A stretch of 11,611 nt of DNA, from positions 1 through 11,611 of the forward strand of contig DIUB01000099.1 of assembly GCA_002422265.1 (NCBI GenBank). The letters run 5' to 3'. The notes beneath the pieces were generated by a model. That model had not been told where the DNA came from, searched no databases, and saw nothing but the letters and a program-made list of their open reading frames with translations. The DNA is from Geobacter sp. UBA6169. GTDB taxonomy: Bacteria > Desulfobacterota > Desulfuromonadia > Geobacterales > Pseudopelobacteraceae. Below are positions 1-6,991 of the stretch, in pieces (positions within the stretch are counted from its first letter, which is position 1; every line of letters begins with the position of its first letter). The translations under genes and the position numbers were made by a program.

Positions 1-2120
1 CGCAGGATCGCTTCCATCATCTTGCAGTTGACTACAGAATCCTCCGCCACCAGGATACGCAGCCGGCGGGTTGATGCCCGCAGCGCCTCACCGGCCAGCT
101 GTTCTTCCGCGAGCGTTTCGCGGGTACTGACGGCGCAGGGGATACGACAGCTGAAGGTACTGCCCTCGCCGATCCTGCTCTCGGCACTGATGGTACCCCC
201 CATCATCTCGGCCAGGTGACTGGAGATGGACAGTCCCAGGCCAGTACCGCCGAATTTACGGGTGGTTGAGAGATCTTCCTGGATAAACGGATCAAAGATC
301 CGCTGCAGGTTCTCCGGCAGGATTCCTTTACCCGAATCCTTGACAGTCAGCTCAAGCATCAGCCGCCCGTCCGTCAGCGCCTCACCGGCCAGCCGCAACC
401 GGATCACCCCCTGGTTGGTAAACTTGAGCGCATTGGAAAGCAGGTTAACGCCGATCTGCTGAATCCGTGCCGGGTCCGACACCAGCATATCCGGCAGACC
501 CGAAGCCAGTGAGACCTCAAACCGCAGCCCCTTTTCCCGCACCATGGCCCCGAACATCCGCTCCAGCTGATTGATCAGCATACGGGGTGAAAACGGCACC
601 TGTACAATCTCCAGCTTGCCGGCCTCTATCTTGGAGATATCCAGCACGTCGCTGATGATATCCAGCAGGTTATTGGCCGCAGCCATTGAATCCTTGGCCA
701 GTTCCCGCAGCTCGCCCGCCTCCAGCCGCTCTGCCAGCAGCGAATTGATGCCGATGATGGCATTCAGCGGCGTGCGGATCTCATGGCTCATGTTGGCCAG
801 AAACAGGCTCTTGGCCTCATTGGCCCCTTCTGCTGCCTGACGGGCCTTGATCAGTTCCTGCTCGTTACGGCGCAGTGCATCCTCTGCCTCTTTGCGAGCG
901 GTCACATCAACTCCCACACTCAGCATCTCCCGCACCAATCCGCGCTCATCAAGCACTGACCGGTTGTTCCAGGATACCCACACCGTACTCCCGTCCTTGC
1001 GACGATTCTGGTTCAGGTTAACCCGGTACTGGTCAGCATGCTCAAAGATATCCAACAGCATCTGGTACAGATCACGACCATCACTCTGATGGTGGGGAAC
1101 AATAGTCTCATACACGGTTCGTCCCTGCAGCTCCTCTGGTCCGTAACCGAAAAAACAGGCACCGTAATCATTGATAAAGCTGATCGTACCGTCTCGCTGC
1201 CAGAGCAGGATAATAATGTCGGAACATTGCACCAGATCGCGATACTTCTGCTCACTCCGGCGCAACTCAGCGGTCTTCCGTTCCACCATCCGGCGTAACC
1301 CCCGGTTCCAGACAAACAACAACATCGCAAGAAGGCTGCCACCGCCGGCAATCCAGGCAAGCCAGACAAGATTCCTGCTGCCGACAGCTGCAGCAGTTCC
1401 ATACCAGGACTGCTCAATTTTTTGCAGGTCTGCCGGAGACAAAGCAGCAAACCCTTCCTCAACCTGCTTAAGGGTAACGCGGTCACCTTTCTTTACTGCA
1501 CGGTGAAACTGACCGGTATGGAGCGGCTCAGTGTGATTAAAGCGGTCATTAACCCCCATTTTGTGAAGGAAGTATGCCGCTGGCGGTTTATCAACAGAAA
1601 AGACGGAGACTTTGCCCTCCTTTGCAGCCTGGACAATCGCCTCGTAGCTGGGATACATTGCCAGACTGGTGATGCCGTGCTGTTTAAGGAAGCCGATGAT
1701 CGCCCCCCCTTCCTTGACAGCCACAGTAAACCCCTTGAGTGACGAAATATCCCGAATACCACTGATCTCCCGATTAAAATAAATCGGCTGTTCAATCTTC
1801 TGGTAGGGGGCGGTAAAATCATACTTCTGAAGCCGCTCATCGGTCTTGAAAATCGTATCAATGACATCAAACTCGCCAGCCTGCATCCGCTTCTGGGCAA
1901 CCGCCCAGTCCATGGCATGCAGATCAACTTTGATGCCAGTCTTCTGCTCCCACAAACGCCACTGGTCAACCAGAATCCCCTGCAGCCGGCCCTCCGGCGA
2001 CTTGAAAATAAACGGCGGGTAATTGTCATCCATCACCACCCGGATCCGTTCAGGCTGTGCGATGGCCAACGCAGGCAGCAGCAGTACCAGCAGTATCAAG
2101 AATCTACGCACCAGCCCCAT
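1..2120 (-). CDS. Hybrid sensor histidine kinase with periplasmic solute-binding (SBP_bac_3-like) sensor, PAS, HisKA, HATPase and start of a receiver; 3' end cut by the window
   Basis: This is a membrane sensor kinase read on the minus strand with no stop before the window edge, so about 706 residues are visible. Residues 1-21 form a signal peptide (hydrophobic run ending AIA, then QPERI). Residues about 23-245 resemble a family-3 periplasmic binding protein (DDNYPPFIF, then FDVIDTIFKTDERL). A membrane helix spans about 250-271. A PAS domain covers about 285-405. The HisKA box is NMSHEIRTPLN with the phospho-accepting His at 446. The ATPase has the N box NLLSNALKF near 560, DSGKGI at 595-600 (usually DTGIGI) and GTGLGLS near 625. 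A receiver starts near 688 with its acidic pair E693/D694; its phospho-acceptor Asp lies outside the window. The ATG start has GGAGGAT-like bases (GAAGGAT) upstream, inside the end of the preceding gene, 7 bp away, so it is probably cotranscribed with tpx and the BrkB gene. The architecture resembles EvgS/BvgS-type sensors; the ligand is unknown. Confidence 0.93.
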   Translation of the reverse strand, partial: MGLVRRFLILLVLLLPALAIAQPERIRVVMDDNYPPFIFKSPEGRLQGILVDQWRLWEQKTGIKVDLHAMDWAVAQKRMQAGEFDVIDTIFKTDERLQKYDFTAPYQKIEQPIYFNREISGIRDISSLKGFTVAVKEGGAIIGFLKQHGITSLAMYPSYEAIVQAAKEGKVSVFSVDKPPAAYFLHKMGVNDRFNHTEPLHTGQFHRAVKKGDRVTLKQVEEGFAALSPADLQKIEQSWYGTAAAVGSRNLVWLAWIAGGGSLLAMLLFVWNRGLRRMVERKTAELRRSEQKYRDLVQCSDIIILLWQRDGTISFINDYGACFFGYGPEELQGRTVYETIVPHHQSDGRDLYQMLLDIFEHADQYRVNLNQNRRKDGSTVWVSWNNRSVLDERGLVREMLSVGVDVTARKEAEDALRRNEQELIKARQAAEGANEAKSLFLANMSHEIRTPLNAIIGINSLLAERLEAGELRELAKDSMAAANNLLDIISDVLDISKIEAGKLEIVQVPFSPRMLINQLERMFGAMVREKGLRFEVSLASGLPDMLVSDPARIQQIGVNLLSNALKFTNQGVIRLRLAGEALTDGRLMLELTVKDSGKGILPENLQRIFDPFIQEDLSTTRKFGGTGLGLSISSHLAEMMGGTISAESRIGEGSTFSCRIPCAVSTRETLAEEQLAGEALRASTRRLRILVAEDSVVNCKMMEAIL

Positions 2121-2127
2121 GCCCCTT

Positions 2128-2988
2128 TTATCCTTCCTCTCTGTACGGCGCCGGATCAGACAGATGATCGCGCTGTTGATGATACCGCACCAGTTCCAGC
2201 CCCAGCAGCACCAGCAGCCAGCTGGTAAAAAACCAGATCAGCAGAAACGGCAGAAAGGCCAGTGCCCCGTAGATAATATTGTACCGGGCAACCCCGATCT
2301 GAAAATGAAAATAACACCAGTGGGCAGCCTGCCAGACCGCTCCGGCCAGAAGCGCCCCCACCAGAGCCGATGAAAACCGTACCGGTGCGCAGGGGATCAG
2401 CAGATAGGCCAGCAGCAGCACCAGACAGCTGCACAGGTACGGAATCAGCTTGAACAGCAGCAGCACCCCGTCTCCCACCAGATTGGTGCTGATCAGCCAC
2501 TGCACCAGCTCTCTGCTCTGCAGCAGCGAGGTAATGCCGAGGGCCGTGGCCAACAGCAGCGGCACCGCACCAAGCAGCACCAGATAGTGAGCAAGACGCT
2601 GCAGCAGACTGCGCTGCTCCTGCACCTCCCAGACGGCATTAAAGGCATCCCGTACGTTTTCCAGCAGCATCACCAGCATCAGCAACAGACCTGCCGTGCC
2701 GAACAGTCCCAGCGAACCCACTTCCAGCCGGTTGACATAATCAATCAGCCTGACACCCAGTTCAGACGAGCTGCCGGCCAGCTGCTCAACCAGATAGGGC
2801 CCCAGCAGGTTCTGGATACCGACCAGTTTTAATCCCACAAACACCAGGGCCAGCAACGGGATCAGCCCCAAAGTGGTATCAAATGAAAGTGCCGAGGCCC
2901 GCAACAGCCCCTGATGCCGGTCAAAACGCTGCAGGCAGGCGTACAGTTGCTGCACACCTGCCCGCACACGTTCAACAACCGGATACAC
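2128..2988 (-). CDS. YihY/BrkB family inner membrane protein
   Basis: A 286-residue integral membrane protein of the YihY / virulence factor BrkB family. About six hydrophobic segments are visible, at roughly residues 37-57, 91-110, 133-157, 171-198, 206-228 and 240-268. The conserved family tail is present: YNIIYGALAFLPFLLIWFF followed by a Leu-rich helix ending GLEL. The early ASALSFDTTLGLIPLLAL segment is also typical. The family was once called ribonuclease BN, which is now known to be wrong; its molecular role is still unclear. The start is a GTG only 2 bp after the tpx stop codon, with only a weak upstream TAAGA. Translation is therefore probably coupled to tpx. The stop lies 7 bp before the hybrid kinase start. 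Family assignment is secure; function is not. Confidence 0.92.
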   Translation of the reverse strand: MYPVVERVRAGVQQLYACLQRFDRHQGLLRASALSFDTTLGLIPLLALVFVGLKLVGIQNLLGPYLVEQLAGSSSELGVRLIDYVNRLEVGSLGLFGTAGLLLMLVMLLENVRDAFNAVWEVQEQRSLLQRLAHYLVLLGAVPLLLATALGITSLLQSRELVQWLISTNLVGDGVLLLFKLIPYLCSCLVLLLAYLLIPCAPVRFSSALVGALLAGAVWQAAHWCYFHFQIGVARYNIIYGALAFLPFLLIWFFTSWLLVLLGLELVRYHQQRDHLSDPAPYREEG

Positions 2989-2990
2989 GA

Positions 2991-3506
2991 TTAGAGCAGG
3001 GTCTTAACCGCTGCCATCACCGCAGCATAATCAGGCTCGCTGGTCACCTCGGGCACCTGCTGGATATAACGGATCACGCCGTCGGCATCAATGACGAAGA
3101 TACAGCGGGACAGCAGCAGCAGTTCCTTGATCAGCACGCCATAGTTCTGACCGAACGAACGGTCGCGGTAATCGGAGAGGGTGGTCACCCGATCAATGCC
3201 GGCGGCACCGCACCAGCGCTTCTGGGCAAAGGGGAGATCAAGACTGACGGTCAGCACCACCACGTTGTCCGGCAGGCCGGCTGCTTCCTGGTTGAAGCGA
3301 CGGGTCTCGGTGTCGCAGACCGGGGTATCCAGCGACGGCACTGCGCTGATGACCCTGATCTTGCCGTTGTGACTGGCCAGGGTGACCGGAGCCAGGGTGG
3401 TGTCGACCACGCTGAACTCGGGAGCCTGGTCCCCGACCTTCAGTTCTGGTCCCAGCAGGGTCATGGGATTGCCCTTAAAGGTGATAATGCCGGTACGTTC
3501 GTTCAT
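2991..3506 (-). CDS. tpx: Thiol peroxidase (atypical 2-Cys peroxiredoxin, Tpx)
   Basis: A 171-residue peroxiredoxin of the Tpx subfamily, which reduces hydrogen and organic peroxides using thioredoxin-type donors. The signature PSLDTPVCDTETRRFN is present with the peroxidatic Cys at 64 and Thr at 61. The resolving Cys is C99 in RWCGAAGI, about 35 residues later as in E. coli Tpx. The active-site Arg is R134 in LLSRCIFVID. An extra Cys, C135, follows it. Length is normal for the family (about 165-170). The ATG start is preceded by an AAAGGG ribosome-binding sequence. It is the first gene of a minus-strand operon with the BrkB-family gene (2 bp gap) and the hybrid kinase, and has its own promoter at 3545-3572. 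The enzyme is expected to be cytoplasmic, as no signal peptide is seen. Confidence 0.96.
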   Translation of the reverse strand: MNERTGIITFKGNPMTLLGPELKVGDQAPEFSVVDTTLAPVTLASHNGKIRVISAVPSLDTPVCDTETRRFNQEAAGLPDNVVVLTVSLDLPFAQKRWCGAAGIDRVTTLSDYRDRSFGQNYGVLIKELLLLSRCIFVIDADGVIRYIQQVPEVTSEPDYAAVMAAVKTLL

Positions 3507-3544
3507 GATTGCGCCCTTTCATGGAGAAAATGAGTGTCGCTGCT

Positions 3545-3572
3545 AGCATACGGCTGGCCAATCGTTTGTCAA
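3545..3572 (-). promoter_or_regulatory. Sigma-70-like promoter of the tpx operon
   Basis: On the minus strand there is a perfect -35 box TTGACA (3572-3567), a 16-bp spacer and a -10 box TATGCT (3550-3545). The predicted start of transcription is near 3538, giving a leader of about 32 nt before the tpx ATG at 3506. An inverted repeat at 3565-3588 overlaps the -35 box. The match is good, but no experiment is available here. Confidence 0.6.
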
Positions 3573-3588
3573 GATACAATCAGACAAA
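3565..3588. promoter_or_regulatory. Inverted repeat TTTGTC-N12-GACAAA over the tpx -35 box
   Basis: Perfect 6-bp arms at 3565-3570 and 3583-3588 with a 12-bp centre. It overlaps the tpx -35 element, which would suit a repressor operator or a site for an oxidative stress regulator. The regulator is not identifiable from the sequence, and short arms like these can occur by chance. Confidence 0.3.
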
Positions 3589-3597
3589 ATCAGGCTC

Positions 3598-3613
3598 TTT
3601 GACCTGCGTCAAA
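3598..3613. promoter_or_regulatory. CRP/FNR-family binding palindrome TTTGAC-CTGC-GTCAAA
   Basis: A perfect palindrome with 6-bp arms and a 4-bp centre, the layout of FNR-like sites (TTGAT-N4-ATCAA). The GAC/GTC arms are closer to what has been proposed for HcpR-type regulators of nitrosative stress in Deltaproteobacteria; this family comparison is from memory. Its centre (3605.5) lies 41.5 bp before position 3647, and a TAAGGT -10-like hexamer sits at 3635-3640, exactly -12 to -7 of that start. This is the geometry of a class II activated promoter for the cupin gene. Confidence 0.6.
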
Positions 3614-3634
3614 CGACTCGCAGGCGATCTGCGC

Positions 3635-3640
3635 TAAGGT
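3635..3640 (+). promoter_or_regulatory. Putative -10 box (TAAGGT) of the cupin gene promoter
   Basis: TAAGGT matches the three most conserved -10 positions (TA....T). No acceptable -35 box is found at 16-18 bp, which is expected for an activator-dependent promoter using the palindrome at 3598-3613. The predicted transcript starts near 3647 with a leader of about 36 nt. Confidence 0.4.
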
Positions 3641-3682
3641 TGATTGCAAGCAACACATGCCAGCAACGAAAGGGGATACACC

Positions 3683-4012
3683 ATGTCTGCACCCACCATA
3701 ACGATCGGTCAGCCGTTTACCATGCATGAAACCGTGACCTACCAGGACGATGCTGTCGTCAGCAAGACCCTGCTGGACAAGAAGATCGGCACCTTGACCC
3801 TGTTTGCCTTCGATGCCGGACAGGGACTTTCTGAACACACCGCACCGTTTGACGCAGTTGTACAGATACTAGACGGTACAGCCGCCATCACTATCGGCGG
3901 CACGGTGCATCAGGTACAGACAGGAGAAATGCTGATCATGCCGGCCAACATCCCGCATTCGCTGCACGCGGAGCAACGTTTCAAGATGCTGCTGATCATG
4001 ATCAGGGCCTGA
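3683..4012 (+). CDS. Small single-domain cupin protein
   Basis: A 109-residue protein that is essentially one cupin beta-barrel. The ATG at 3683 was chosen because AAAGGGGA stands 7 bp upstream; an in-frame ATG at 3644 has no such site and lies upstream of the predicted transcript start near 3647. Cupin motif 1 is seen at about 44-65 (FDAGQGLSEHTAPFDAVVQILDG) and motif 2 at about 81-95 (GEMLIMPANIPHSLHA). Of the usual metal ligands, H52 and H92 are clear. The second His of the HxH pair is Ala54, and Q61 lies near the place of the usual Glu, so metal binding may be altered. The gene is monocistronic, divergent from tpx and convergent with the carbonic anhydrase gene 35 bp away. The upstream CRP/FNR-type site suggests anaerobic or nitrosative stress control. 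Substrate unknown. Confidence 0.88.
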   Translation: MSAPTITIGQPFTMHETVTYQDDAVVSKTLLDKKIGTLTLFAFDAGQGLSEHTAPFDAVVQILDGTAAITIGGTVHQVQTGEMLIMPANIPHSLHAEQRFKMLLIMIRA

Positions 4013-4047
4013 TTGGTTCTACCTGCAACCGTTCGGCTCGCGGGATG

Positions 4048-4656
4048 TCAGGGCTGGCAGGCAATGGAGTTTTTTTGCATCACCTTGATCTCACCGGTAT
4101 CCATGTCGTACATCCAGCCATGGATCGACAGTTTGCCATCATGCATGGCCTTGCGGACAAACGGGTACTCGATCAGGTGTTCCAGCTGCAGGCGGACGTT
4201 TTCCTCCTCGATCAGTCGACGACGCTGTTCCGGAGGGATCTGGATCCGCAGCAGCCTGATCCGGTCGTCTACCCGCTCCATTGCCTTGTGGGCGCTGTTC
4301 AGCCAGATCGGAATGTAGCGGTCTTCCTCGCTCTCGTTCAGTAGCGCATTGATGGCGCCGCAGTTGTAGTGACCGCAGACCACCACATCGGGAATCTTGA
4401 GGTGATTGATGGTGAACTCCAGCACCGCTGAGAGATTCCAGTCGTTGGTGGCCACGATATTGCCCACATTACGGTGGGTGAACACCTCGCCCGGCCTGGT
4501 CTGAGTGATGGTGTTGACCGGCACCCGCGAATCAGAGCAGCCGATCCAGAGCACTGTTGGCCGCTGCAGCTTGGCCAGATCGGCAAAATACTCCTTTTCC
4601 TTTTCAAAGACCGTTTCCACAAACCGCTTGTTGCCGTCCAGAAGTTTGGAGATCAT
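4048..4656 (-). CDS. can: Beta-class carbonic anhydrase
   Basis: A 202-residue cytoplasmic zinc enzyme interconverting carbon dioxide and bicarbonate. The beta-class zinc ligands are visible: C40 and D42 in GCSDSR (with R44 as the Asp-Arg dyad partner), H96 and C99 in VCGHYNCGA. HRNVGN and the late IHGWMYD segment are also characteristic, and overall it resembles E. coli Can. The ATG at 4656 is preferred over an in-frame GTG at 4662 because AGGGGG ends 5 bp before the ATG but overlaps the GTG itself. It lies 24 bp downstream of the isochorismatase-family gene on the same strand, so the two are probably cotranscribed. It converges with the cupin gene; no clear terminator hairpin is seen in the 35 bp between them. 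Confidence 0.95.
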   Translation of the reverse strand: MISKLLDGNKRFVETVFEKEKEYFADLAKLQRPTVLWIGCSDSRVPVNTITQTRPGEVFTHRNVGNIVATNDWNLSAVLEFTINHLKIPDVVVCGHYNCGAINALLNESEEDRYIPIWLNSAHKAMERVDDRIRLLRIQIPPEQRRRLIEEENVRLQLEHLIEYPFVRKAMHDGKLSIHGWMYDMDTGEIKVMQKNSIACQP

Positions 4657-4680
4657 GGGCACCCCCTGCCGCCAGGCAAA

Positions 4681-5250
4681 CTACTTGACCAGTTTTGACA
4701 GCTTCTTGAATGAATCGGTACCGGCAACCTTAAGCCACTGGAACAGAACCGTCTCGGTACTGCTGATCACCGCTCCGGCAGCCTGCATCATTTCCAAAGC
4801 AGCCTGCTTGTTCCGGCCGGAACGGCTCATGACCGCATCCTGTACCAGATGCACCACATAGCCGGCATCCAAAAGCTCAATAACCGTCTGCAACACGCAG
4901 ACATGGGTCTCCATGCCGGTCACCACCACCTGCCGCCGACCGGCAGCCCGCAGCTGCTCCACAAAATCACTGCTGCCGCAGCAGCTGAAACTCATCTTCT
5001 CCAGCCGGGGGGCCGCTCCCATCTTTTCCTGCAGCTCCGGCAGCGTCTCGCCCAACCCTTTGACATATTGCTCCGTAGCCAGAACCGGTATCTGCAACTC
5101 CGCAGCAGCCTCCAGCAGGATGGCGGTGTTGGCGGTAAGCCCTGCCAGAACCTCGCTGTCCATGGCCTTGCAGAGGCGTTCCTGCACATCAATCACCAGC
5201 AGCACCGTATCAACGGCATCCAGAAAAAAACGTTGTTTAATGGTTGTCAT
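4681..5250 (-). CDS. Isochorismatase-family (cysteine hydrolase) protein
   Basis: A 189-residue hydrolase of the isochorismatase/nicotinamidase fold. The catalytic triad is recognisable: D21 in LLVIDVQERL, K85 in LEKMSFSC, and C118 in GMETHVCVLQT. The family acts on amides, isochorismate or related substrates; this compact form resembles YcaC/isochorismatase-domain proteins and lacks the extra metal-site His motif expected of nicotinamidases, so the substrate cannot be named. The ATG at 5250 is chosen because GGAGGGT stands about 4 bp upstream; an in-frame ATG at 5262 overlaps that same site and has none of its own. The carbonic anhydrase gene follows after 24 bp. A possible promoter lies at 5274-5302. 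Confidence 0.92.
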   Translation of the reverse strand: MTTIKQRFFLDAVDTVLLVIDVQERLCKAMDSEVLAGLTANTAILLEAAAELQIPVLATEQYVKGLGETLPELQEKMGAAPRLEKMSFSCCGSSDFVEQLRAAGRRQVVVTGMETHVCVLQTVIELLDAGYVVHLVQDAVMSRSGRNKQAALEMMQAAGAVISSTETVLFQWLKVAGTDSFKKLSKLVK

Positions 5251-5273
5251 GGCACCCTCCATTTTATAACTGC

Positions 5274-5302
5274 TTTATACTGTTTTGTGACAATACGTGC
5301 AA
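5274..5302 (-). promoter_or_regulatory. Possible promoter for the isochorismatase / carbonic anhydrase pair
   Basis: On the minus strand, TTGCAC (5302-5297), a 17-bp spacer and TATAAA (5279-5274). The -10 box is good and the -35 weak. It would give a short leader ahead of the ATG at 5250. The surrounding 101-bp gap is AT-rich compared with the genes. It also contains an AAACAG-N9-CTGTTT inverted repeat at 5324-5344, which might be an operator or a short hairpin after the DUF2288 gene. Confidence 0.35.
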
Positions 5303-5351
5303 TTAACCTGCTGAAGCAAGCTAAAACAGAATTAAATACTGTTTGATTAAA

Positions 5352-5648
5352 TCAATCATCCCGTTCCTGAATCAGCACAAAAGGACTGATCACCAGCATA
5401 CTGAAACACTTGTCCGGCTGACTGTTCCACAGGTCCAGCTGTGCGGCAGTCGGCTTGACAAGCAGACCTGATGCCAGCCAGCCCTGCACCTGAACGCTGT
5501 TGTCGGCAGCAAAGCAGGCCCCCACGACGGCAAGCTCCAGCATGGTATCAATCAGGACCAGCGCCCCCCGCTCAGCGTGAGGCCGTAGCCACTGCCACTG
5601 TGCCACATCAATCTGCAAGGCCAGTTCTTCCTCATGTGCGACCGTCAC
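5352..5648 (-). CDS. DUF2288 family protein
   Basis: A 98-residue protein matching the DUF2288 pattern: an early Trp-rich W-x-W-L-R-P-H segment with RGALVLIDTMLELAVVGACFAADN at about 27-50, then VQGWLASGLLVKP at 54-66 and the terminal SMLVISPFVLIQE. Its function is not known. The start is a GTG at 5648 because a perfect AGGAGGT (5661-5655) lies 6-7 bp upstream. The frame remains open further upstream, but that extension would run into the divergent gene and has no homologous look. It is divergent from the DUF4388 gene with 111 bp between starts, and 101 bp upstream of the isochorismatase-family gene. Confidence 0.85.
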   Translation of the reverse strand: MTVAHEEELALQIDVAQWQWLRPHAERGALVLIDTMLELAVVGACFAADNSVQVQGWLASGLLVKPTAAQLDLWNSQPDKCFSMLVISPFVLIQERDD

Positions 5649-5678
5649 CCCTGCACCTCCTGTTCTTTTCTTCAGCTC

Positions 5679-5707
5679 ATGATATTTTTCTGCAATTGGT
5701 GCTTGAA
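5679..5707 (-). promoter_or_regulatory. Possible promoter of the DUF2288 gene
   Basis: On the minus strand, TTCAAG (5707-5702), a 17-bp spacer and TATCAT (5684-5679). The -10 box matches at five of six positions; the -35 box is weak. The predicted transcript would start near 5672, about 24 nt before the GTG. Its -35 region overlaps a weak plus-strand candidate (TTGAAT at 5703) for the DUF4388 gene, so the two divergent promoters may compete. Confidence 0.35.
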
Positions 5708-5729
5708 TGATGGCGGTTTTCTGATTAAA

Positions 5730-5748
5730 TGTGAAGTCAAACCTCACA
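5730..5748 (+). promoter_or_regulatory. Inverted repeat TGTGA-N9-TCACA next to the DUF4388 ribosome-binding site
   Basis: Arms at 5730-5734 and 5744-5748 can form a small hairpin, extendable by one G-C pair past a mismatch. It ends exactly where the AAGGAG ribosome-binding site (5748-5753) begins. It could be an operator or a translation-modulating hairpin. The half-sites resemble CRP half-sites, but the spacing is 9 rather than 6. Confidence 0.3.
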
Positions 5749-5759
5749 AGGAGCCTTAC

Positions 5760-6971
5760 ATGGCCTTTTCCGGCGATCTGGAGCACCTCTCCATCGTTGA
5801 CGTGATCCAGCTGCTGCATACGTCACGCAAGACCGGCACCCTGAAGGTCAAAGGGCGCAAAGGGGAGATTCTGCTTGCCTTTGGCGATGGCTACCTGATG
5901 GGGGCCAGCCACTATGAGCAGGGGGCCAGGATCGGCAACATACTGGTGGAGACCGGGGTGGTCAGCACTGAAGCCATCCAGCAGGCCCTTGCCATTCAAC
6001 AGACGGCCGGCAGCAATCGCAAGCCGCTGATCGCCACACTGCTGGAGAATAATCTGGCAGACCGCAATGCCGCCTACCGTGGACTTGAGACACTGATTGA
6101 ACTGGCTATTGTCGAGATCCTGACCTGGAAGAAGGGTACCTTTGCCCTGCACCCGGACGAACTGCTGGTCTGCGATGAATTCCGCTATTTTCCCGACAAG
6201 CTGCATGAAGAGATCAGCCTGCCCACTGAACATGTCCTGATGGATGCCCTGCGGATCTTTGACGAGAAGATGCGGGACGGACTGCTGCAGATGGAGGAAG
6301 AGGAACCCGCAGTATCGCCTGGTGCAGCTCCTGAACAGTCCTCTCCCGCTGCCGCTCTCTCTGCTGACGATCTGGGCCTGGGTGATCTCGACACGATCAC
6401 CCGCAAAAAACCCGCTTTCCACGAAGCCCTGCGGGATGAAGCAACCGCAGCCCTGCAGCAGACGCAGCAGATCAATGAAGCGGTACGCGCCGCCGTAGCC
6501 CGTTTACAGCAGTCCACCAGCCTGCCCGAGGCATCGCTGATCCTGCTTGAGACCGTATCGGTCCTGTTCCCCCGTGCCCTGACCCTGGTGGTATGGGACA
6601 AAGAGCTGGTGGCAGAGCGCAGTATCGGCATCACCGCCCCCCGAGAAAGCGGCCCCGGGCCGGTAATGGGATTTCGCATCCCGCTTGCCTCGGCCTACCT
6701 GTTCAGCTTTGTGCTGGACAAAGGCCTGCTGTTTTACGGCCGGTCGGAAGATCAGGCGCTGGTGCAGCACCTGTATCCGGTGATCGGCAAGCCGCTTGAA
6801 CCCAAAGTACTGTTGTTGCCGCTCAAGCTGGGCAGACGGGTGGTGGCCATGATCTATGCCGATTCCGGCGACAAACCGGCCAATGATGTCCCCACCGTGC
6901 AGCTTGAACGCTGTGCAGAGGCAGCGGCTCAGGCCATTGAGCGTTCGGTGCAGCGCAGCACCCCGCAGTAA
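5760..6971 (+). CDS. DUF4388 (PATAN-like) protein with C-terminal GAF-like domain
   Basis: A 403-residue cytoplasmic protein. Residues about 1-150 match DUF4388/PATAN: MAFSGDLEHLSIVDVIQLLHTSRKTGTL, then GEILLAFGDGYLMGA and the ILTWKKGTFAL strand. An acidic, Ala/Pro-rich linker spans 178-215, a helical stretch 222-255, and a GAF-like region about 255-395 (LPEASLILLETVSVLFPRALTLVVWD, later VLLLPLKLGRRVVAMIYAD). DUF4388 proteins are common in Geobacter and myxobacteria and are thought to act in signalling or gliding-type systems; the exact role is unproven. The ATG at 5760 has AAGGAG 6 bp upstream; an in-frame ATG at 5634 has no such site and would overlap the divergent DUF2288 gene. It is followed by the PilT-like gene after a 141-bp gap holding a GC-rich repeat, so cotranscription is likely but not certain. 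Confidence 0.9.
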   Translation: MAFSGDLEHLSIVDVIQLLHTSRKTGTLKVKGRKGEILLAFGDGYLMGASHYEQGARIGNILVETGVVSTEAIQQALAIQQTAGSNRKPLIATLLENNLADRNAAYRGLETLIELAIVEILTWKKGTFALHPDELLVCDEFRYFPDKLHEEISLPTEHVLMDALRIFDEKMRDGLLQMEEEEPAVSPGAAPEQSSPAAALSADDLGLGDLDTITRKKPAFHEALRDEATAALQQTQQINEAVRAAVARLQQSTSLPEASLILLETVSVLFPRALTLVVWDKELVAERSIGITAPRESGPGPVMGFRIPLASAYLFSFVLDKGLLFYGRSEDQALVQHLYPVIGKPLEPKVLLLPLKLGRRVVAMIYADSGDKPANDVPTVQLERCAEAAAQAIERSVQRSTPQ

Positions 6972-6991
6972 GTCAGCACTCGTACATCTAA

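Noticed and set aside
1013..2029. Minus-strand frames of 157 and 178 codons inside the hybrid kinase region
   Set aside because: The true frame on the same strand is open from 2120 to the window edge and encodes recognisable sensor, PAS and kinase motifs; these are out of frame with it.
2883..3533. A 216-codon plus-strand open frame opposite tpx and the BrkB-family gene
   Set aside because: It is antisense to two clearly conserved genes, has no ribosome-binding site and a low-complexity His/Gln/Gly composition typical of a shadow frame in GC-rich DNA.
4013..4047. A bidirectional terminator between the convergent cupin and carbonic anhydrase genes
   Set aside because: Only very short complementary stretches are present, with no adjacent T-tract, so nothing can be supported there.
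5823..6679. Overlapping minus-strand frames of 199 and 164 codons opposite the DUF4388 gene
   Set aside because: They are shadows of a conserved coding region without plausible start sites.
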